Positions 60,451 through 64,000 of a DNA stretch of 64,000 nucleotides are shown here, one piece after another. The stretch comes from Rickettsiaceae bacterium (lineage in GTDB: Bacteria; Pseudomonadota; Alphaproteobacteria; Rickettsiales; Rickettsiaceae), in contig JACKKP010000004.1 in assembly GCA_024236375.1 (NCBI GenBank), forward strand, positions 62,001 through 126,000. Reading direction: 5' to 3'. A program made the position numbers and the translations under genes. A model generated the notes under the pieces. It ran no database searches. It was not told where the DNA came from and was given only the letters and a program-made list of their open reading frames with translations. Each line of letters begins with the position of its first letter. The stretch's first letter is position 1.

Positions 60451-61899
60451 ATGGTCGCATCTAGGATAAAGTTAGTAAAAAAAATATCCTACTTGCCAGA
60501 GGGATCAAGCCAGGAAGTTTGGACAAAAGGAATAGAAACTCCGCAAGAGCAGATTTTTAATGCTATTACATATGGTCAGATTGAAGAAGTTAAGCGATTG
60601 GTAGCAAATCAACCTCAATTAGTTAATGGACAATATAAAAAAACACCTAATTTATATCAAGCTATTCAATGTAAACACAAAGATATAGTTGAATTACTTA
60701 TAGAAAAAGGAGCTGCAATTGATACCAAAGATGATGATGGCAACAATACTGTCTTACATAGCGCTATTCAATGTCAATCCAAAGATATAGTTGAATTACT
60801 TATAGATAAAAAAGCTAATATTGAGAGCCGAGATGACGAGGGCAAAACTCCTTTACATCATGGCGTCTACCACAATAATATCGACGCAATGAAATTACTT
60901 TTAGATGAAGGGGCTGAAATTAATATCCAAGATAACGAGGGCAGAACTCCTTTACATCTAGCAGCAGACCGCGCAATACATCTTACTTGTCAGGTGGAAG
61001 GAATAGAGCAACATTTTGAACTCGAAGATAATGGAATGGCTTGTTTCCTTCTAGATAACAAAGCTAAAGTTGATATCCCAGATCATGATGGTAACACTGC
61101 TTTATATTATGCTGCCTTGCGAGGCAATAGCACGATAATTAAATTGCTTCTAGAAAAGGATTCTTCAATTGATGCTCAATGTGTCAATCAACGCACGCCT
61201 CTAGACCTGTTGTTACCCATGGGTTGTGATATTGAGACAATATCACAATTTTTAAATCGATTTGCTTCACATGAGATAAAACTTAATCAAAAAAATGCAT
61301 ATATAATATTACAACGTCTTGAGACAGAATATATAAGATTTAATACTCAAGCAGAAGTATTCGAGGAATTGCAAGAAAACCTAAAATATTTCTTGCATCA
61401 ATGTTGCCTTCAACAAAATTACGATTTCTGGGACAAGGATAACTTGAGTAATATTAGTGAATTATTTCAAATTCTAACTAATAGTAAAACTAAATCTGTC
61501 AGAGCTACTACTAATCAAGGAGCATTCACATTAAATGCAACAGAGAATGAGAAATCAGACAGTATTGATCCTTTCAATAAAAATAATAGAGAAGATATTG
61601 AAACAGTTCAAAGTAACACATTTTTTGATATGATTTTTTCACCTTTTAAAAAATTACTAAACTTTATTTGGCCTCAATCGGAAGATATAAGTAATAGTAC
61701 AAATAGTGACATTTCTTCAGCAGCGTTACAAGATACTAATTCAGAATCTGAAGAAAGTCCGGATACTGATCATACTACTATATTATTATCTTGGAATAGT
61801 GTCTGGTTGTTACTAAAAAACGTATTTTGTTTCCCAGAACAAGAAGAGGTTACACCTGAGTTCACACCAGAAACCATTGGAGAAGAAGGGCAGCAATAA
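60451..61899 (+). CDS. Ankyrin-repeat protein with acidic tail, putative effector
   Basis: This 482-residue protein has no signal peptide. An N-terminal ~50 residues precede about six ankyrin repeats (roughly residues 60-255; for example EGKTPLHHGVYHNNIDAMKL and EGRTPLHLAADRA). A helical region follows (260-345), then an acidic low-complexity segment and two hydrophobic-aromatic stretches (FFDMIFSPFKKLLNFIWP; NSVWLLLKNVFCFP). It ends EVTPEFTPETIGEEGQQ, which resembles the end of the larger ankyrin protein at 30482. A host-directed effector role is plausible from the family, but delivery is unproven. Confidence 0.82.
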   Translation: MVASRIKLVKKISYLPEGSSQEVWTKGIETPQEQIFNAITYGQIEEVKRLVANQPQLVNGQYKKTPNLYQAIQCKHKDIVELLIEKGAAIDTKDDDGNNTVLHSAIQCQSKDIVELLIDKKANIESRDDEGKTPLHHGVYHNNIDAMKLLLDEGAEINIQDNEGRTPLHLAADRAIHLTCQVEGIEQHFELEDNGMACFLLDNKAKVDIPDHDGNTALYYAALRGNSTIIKLLLEKDSSIDAQCVNQRTPLDLLLPMGCDIETISQFLNRFASHEIKLNQKNAYIILQRLETEYIRFNTQAEVFEELQENLKYFLHQCCLQQNYDFWDKDNLSNISELFQILTNSKTKSVRATTNQGAFTLNATENEKSDSIDPFNKNNREDIETVQSNTFFDMIFSPFKKLLNFIWPQSEDISNSTNSDISSAALQDTNSESEESPDTDHTTILLSWNSVWLLLKNVFCFPEQEEVTPEFTPETIGEEGQQ

Positions 61900-61976
61900 A
61901 AATTTATAAGGCTATATTAACAAGCAATAAGGAAATCACTTATTTAGTAGCTTAGCTATTGAAGATTATCAATGTT

Positions 61977-61992
61977 TGTTTCACGTGAAATA
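61977..61992. promoter_or_regulatory. parS: parS-like centromere site near rmuC and mipZ
   Basis: TGTTTCACGTGAAATA matches the parS consensus TGTTTCACGTGAAACA at 15 of 16 positions, the best of three sites in the window. It lies in the gap between the second ankyrin gene and rmuC, about 1.4 kb from mipZ, whose product binds ParB in Caulobacter. It is about 37 kb from parAB. Confidence 0.85.
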
Positions 61993-62083
61993 AGTTAATA
62001 AGAATGGATATAAGCAAATTGTACCATTGTATAAGTGCTCCGCCTTATATCCGCTGATATTAATATTACTCATAGCTACAAGT

Positions 62084-63370
62084 TTAAACTTCGATTTTTT
62101 TGAGCTCTTCTGTTTCAAGCTCGATTAATTCTGATTTCGAAGTAAATAATTGCATACGTTTAAGTGGTTCTTGTTTTTCGGAAGAAACATCTATACCAAG
62201 GGAACTCAATTTTTTTGACTTAGACAGTAAATTACGATTAAAAGAAGCAGCAAATTTATCATAATAATTTACTGCACTGGATAAACTATTACCTAATTTT
62301 GCCGAATGGTCAGCCATAGTGCTGACAGATGCAACTAATTTTTTTACTTCTTCTATAATCTGGAGATTATAATAAGCCATTTGCTGTTCAGAGATTTGAA
62401 ATCTTGCAAAAGATAACATATTCATCAGACCTGAAGGACCTACTGGGAAAATATCAACATTCCATGCTTTATTTAAGAATTGTGAATCAGCATCTAATAT
62501 TTTTTCAACCGCATGTTCGGTAGGTAAAAACATCAAAGTAATAATATTTGATATATCACTTTGTTTATTATTTAGATGTTTTTTAACAGATTCAGCATAA
62601 TTTTTCCCGCTTAAAGATTTCAAATGCAAATTCATTGTCTTAGATAATTTTTGAGGATCACTATTTTGATCTACCAAAAATTTTGAAGCTTTGGAATCAA
62701 TAACCATTAAACGACTATTAGGAAGAAATATTATTGCATCTGGGCGCAAGGCGGTTTTGTCTATTTCATCACTTACATTATATTGTAAATGAAAATCGAT
62801 ATTATTTTTTAGTCCTGAAGATTTAAGAATATTTTCTAAAGTAATTTCTGCTAATGCGCCGGCTCCAGAAGGAGATAAAAGGGAATTTTTGATAATATCT
62901 ATAGTGTCACGCGATTGAGTGATGTCTTTATCAAGTGTGTTTACCATTTTGTAAATGCGCTCAAATTCAGAGTTAAATTTATTTACTGTTTTTTCGATAT
63001 TTTGTTCCGATAATTTACGACTTTCTGCATTTTCTTTTTTGTTGATATCAATTAATTGTGCTGATAATTGATTACCAAGCTCAAATAAAGCTGCTTTTGT
63101 GGCATCGTTTGACTCTTGTCTTAGCTTCTTTGCTTCTTCGATTAGAGTGTCTTGAAAACGTATTTTCTCAGTTAATTGTTCGGTTTTACGGATAAATTCA
63201 ATATTTTCGTGAGCAAGTCGCTCATTTTGAATGGAAAAATACTGAAATTGCTTATAAATCTCTTCATATTGGCTGTTTAATTTCACATGTTTGATCAATA
63301 ATGCTATCATTGATACTAGTGACAATATAATTATGCTGATTAAGAAATATAAAATATATGTCAAATCCAT
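62084..63370 (-). CDS. rmuC: DNA recombination protein RmuC
   Basis: RmuC limits inversions at short repeats and is linked to DNA recombination. The 428-residue protein has an N-terminal membrane helix (about 5-25), a long coiled coil (30-150) and the RmuC nuclease-like domain with NIDFHLQYNVSDEIDKTALRPDAIIF, MVIDSKAS and FLPTEHA. The DSKAS motif belongs to the restriction-endonuclease-like core. Its start codon shares one base with the mipZ stop (TAATG), suggesting translational coupling. Confidence 0.9.
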   Translation of the reverse strand: MDLTYILYFLISIIILSLVSMIALLIKHVKLNSQYEEIYKQFQYFSIQNERLAHENIEFIRKTEQLTEKIRFQDTLIEEAKKLRQESNDATKAALFELGNQLSAQLIDINKKENAESRKLSEQNIEKTVNKFNSEFERIYKMVNTLDKDITQSRDTIDIIKNSLLSPSGAGALAEITLENILKSSGLKNNIDFHLQYNVSDEIDKTALRPDAIIFLPNSRLMVIDSKASKFLVDQNSDPQKLSKTMNLHLKSLSGKNYAESVKKHLNNKQSDISNIITLMFLPTEHAVEKILDADSQFLNKAWNVDIFPVGPSGLMNMLSFARFQISEQQMAYYNLQIIEEVKKLVASVSTMADHSAKLGNSLSSAVNYYDKFAASFNRNLLSKSKKLSSLGIDVSSEKQEPLKRMQLFTSKSELIELETEELKKIEV

Positions 63371-64000
63371 TATTTGACTCCAATATAGTCAAAGAAATTG
63401 CGTAATTCTTGTCTTGCTGCAACATGAGATAAACTAAAAGATCTTTCAAATTCTATTTGATTTAAATCAAATAAGGTAAGTCCTTTAGGAAATAATTCTC
63501 GGTATATAACTCGTTCACTGAACCCTGGTGCTACTTTAAATGATAAGCGTTTTGATAATTTGTTTACAGCGTTGGCAATATTTCTTTTATTAATTGCATC
63601 AATATTACTTAATCGATTACGCATGACAAACCAATTTATACTACCACCATCCCTAGATGCTTTATTGATTTTTTGTTCCCAAATCATTTGACTATAAATT
63701 GAAGGTTTTGCCATTTCTAAATTATCAACAGTGATTTTAGCAATCACATCTAGATCTACAAAACTATCATTAATAGGAGTTATTATAGTATCCGCATACG
63801 AATGAGCAAGGCGTGAATAAGAAGAATGACTGCCCGGTGTATCAATCACAATATAATCATAATCACTATTATTGTTAATTATATTTCTGAGTAACTGTTC
63901 TTCTAATTTTATTTTGTCATCAATATTACCATTTGCTACTTCTTCTAATGTGTAATGAGTAGGTAGTGGAAGTGATGTTTGAGTAATTTGATTATATTTT
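63370..64000 (-). CDS. mipZ: Division plane positioning ATPase MipZ, N-terminus beyond the window
   Basis: This is the C-terminal ~210 residues of a ParA-family ATPase. The frame is open to the right edge, and the GTG at 63847 is internal, reading on from DYIVIDTPGSHSSYSRLAH (Walker B region). The later WFVMRNRLSNIDAINK block and the FSERVIYRELFPKGLTLFDL segment are typical of MipZ, which in alphaproteobacteria binds ParB near the poles and inhibits FtsZ to place the division septum. The Walker A motif lies outside the window. The gene overlaps rmuC by one base. Confidence 0.87.
   Translation of the reverse strand, partial: KYNQITQTSLPLPTHYTLEEVANGNIDDKIKLEEQLLRNIINNNSDYDYIVIDTPGSHSSYSRLAHSYADTIITPINDSFVDLDVIAKITVDNLEMAKPSIYSQMIWEQKINKASRDGGSINWFVMRNRLSNIDAINKRNIANAVNKLSKRLSFKVAPGFSERVIYRELFPKGLTLFDLNQIEFERSFSLSHVAARQELRNFFDYIGVK

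Overview
The window is a strongly AT-rich, gene-dense bacterial chromosome segment. It fits an obligate intracellular alphaproteobacterium of the order Rickettsiales, most likely family Rickettsiaceae. Support comes from the gene blocks tatC-serS, mnmG/rsmG-parA-parB, iscR with two cysteine desulfurase genes then iscU-iscA, coxB-coxA-ctaB and sdhCDAB, from two ankyrin-repeat genes, from decayed transposases, and from a MipZ-type division ATPase. The genus cannot be fixed from sequence alone. A GDP-mannose gene pair, a large porin and a second SdhA-like flavoprotein suggest it need not be a spotted-fever or typhus Rickettsia.

Layout. 1-6.3 kb: the end of a pyruvate,phosphate dikinase regulatory protein. 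Then, leftward, a YfgM-like protein, bamB and a short tatA, preceded by a tight leftward unit of manC, manB and an ELM1-family protein. 6.5-10.5 kb: rightward dnaQ, 5-formyl-THF cyclo-ligase, cvpA, tatC, serS. 10.7-13.6 kb: leftward secB and dcd, and a rightward porin. 13.7-18.9 kb: leftward histidine kinase, rodA, mreD, mrdA (rod-shape cell wall synthesis). 18.9-27.8 kb: rightward cysS, ndk, mnmG, rsmG, parA, parB, transaldolase, ettA, with two parS-like sites, one over the mnmG start. 27.8-30.4 kb: a decay zone with transposase, ankyrin and histidine kinase remnants around trpS. 30.5-33.3 kb: a 923-residue ankyrin protein. 33.5-35.6 kb: tRNA-Gly, bamD, a SIMPL-domain protein, tRNA-His. 35.6-39.5 kb: a DnaA-box cluster, an IscR operator and the isc operon. 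39.5-42.5 kb: an accessory island with a transposase remnant, a repeat protein split by a 5-bp deletion, two paralogous membrane proteins and an orphan remnant. 42.5-45.8 kb: cytochrome oxidase genes and heme O synthase. 46.2-52.9 kb: trhO, a queuosine-precursor transporter, a lipoprotein hydrolase, ssb, a degenerate dioxygenase, the SdhA-like paralogue and an FKBP-like protein. 53-60 kb: uvrA and the sdh operon. 60-64 kb: a second ankyrin gene, a third parS-like site, rmuC and the C-terminal part of mipZ.

How it works together. Aerobic respiration (sdh, cox, isc), envelope biogenesis (bamB, bamD, porin, rod operon, tat, secB, possible mannosylation) and chromosome segregation (parABS, mipZ) dominate. 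The accessory material (ankyrin proteins, repeat protein, membrane pair) is the likely host-interaction layer. The least explained part is 39.5-42.5 kb. The most interesting regulatory signals are the three parS-like sites, the clustered DnaA boxes at 35.8 kb and the adjoining IscR operator.
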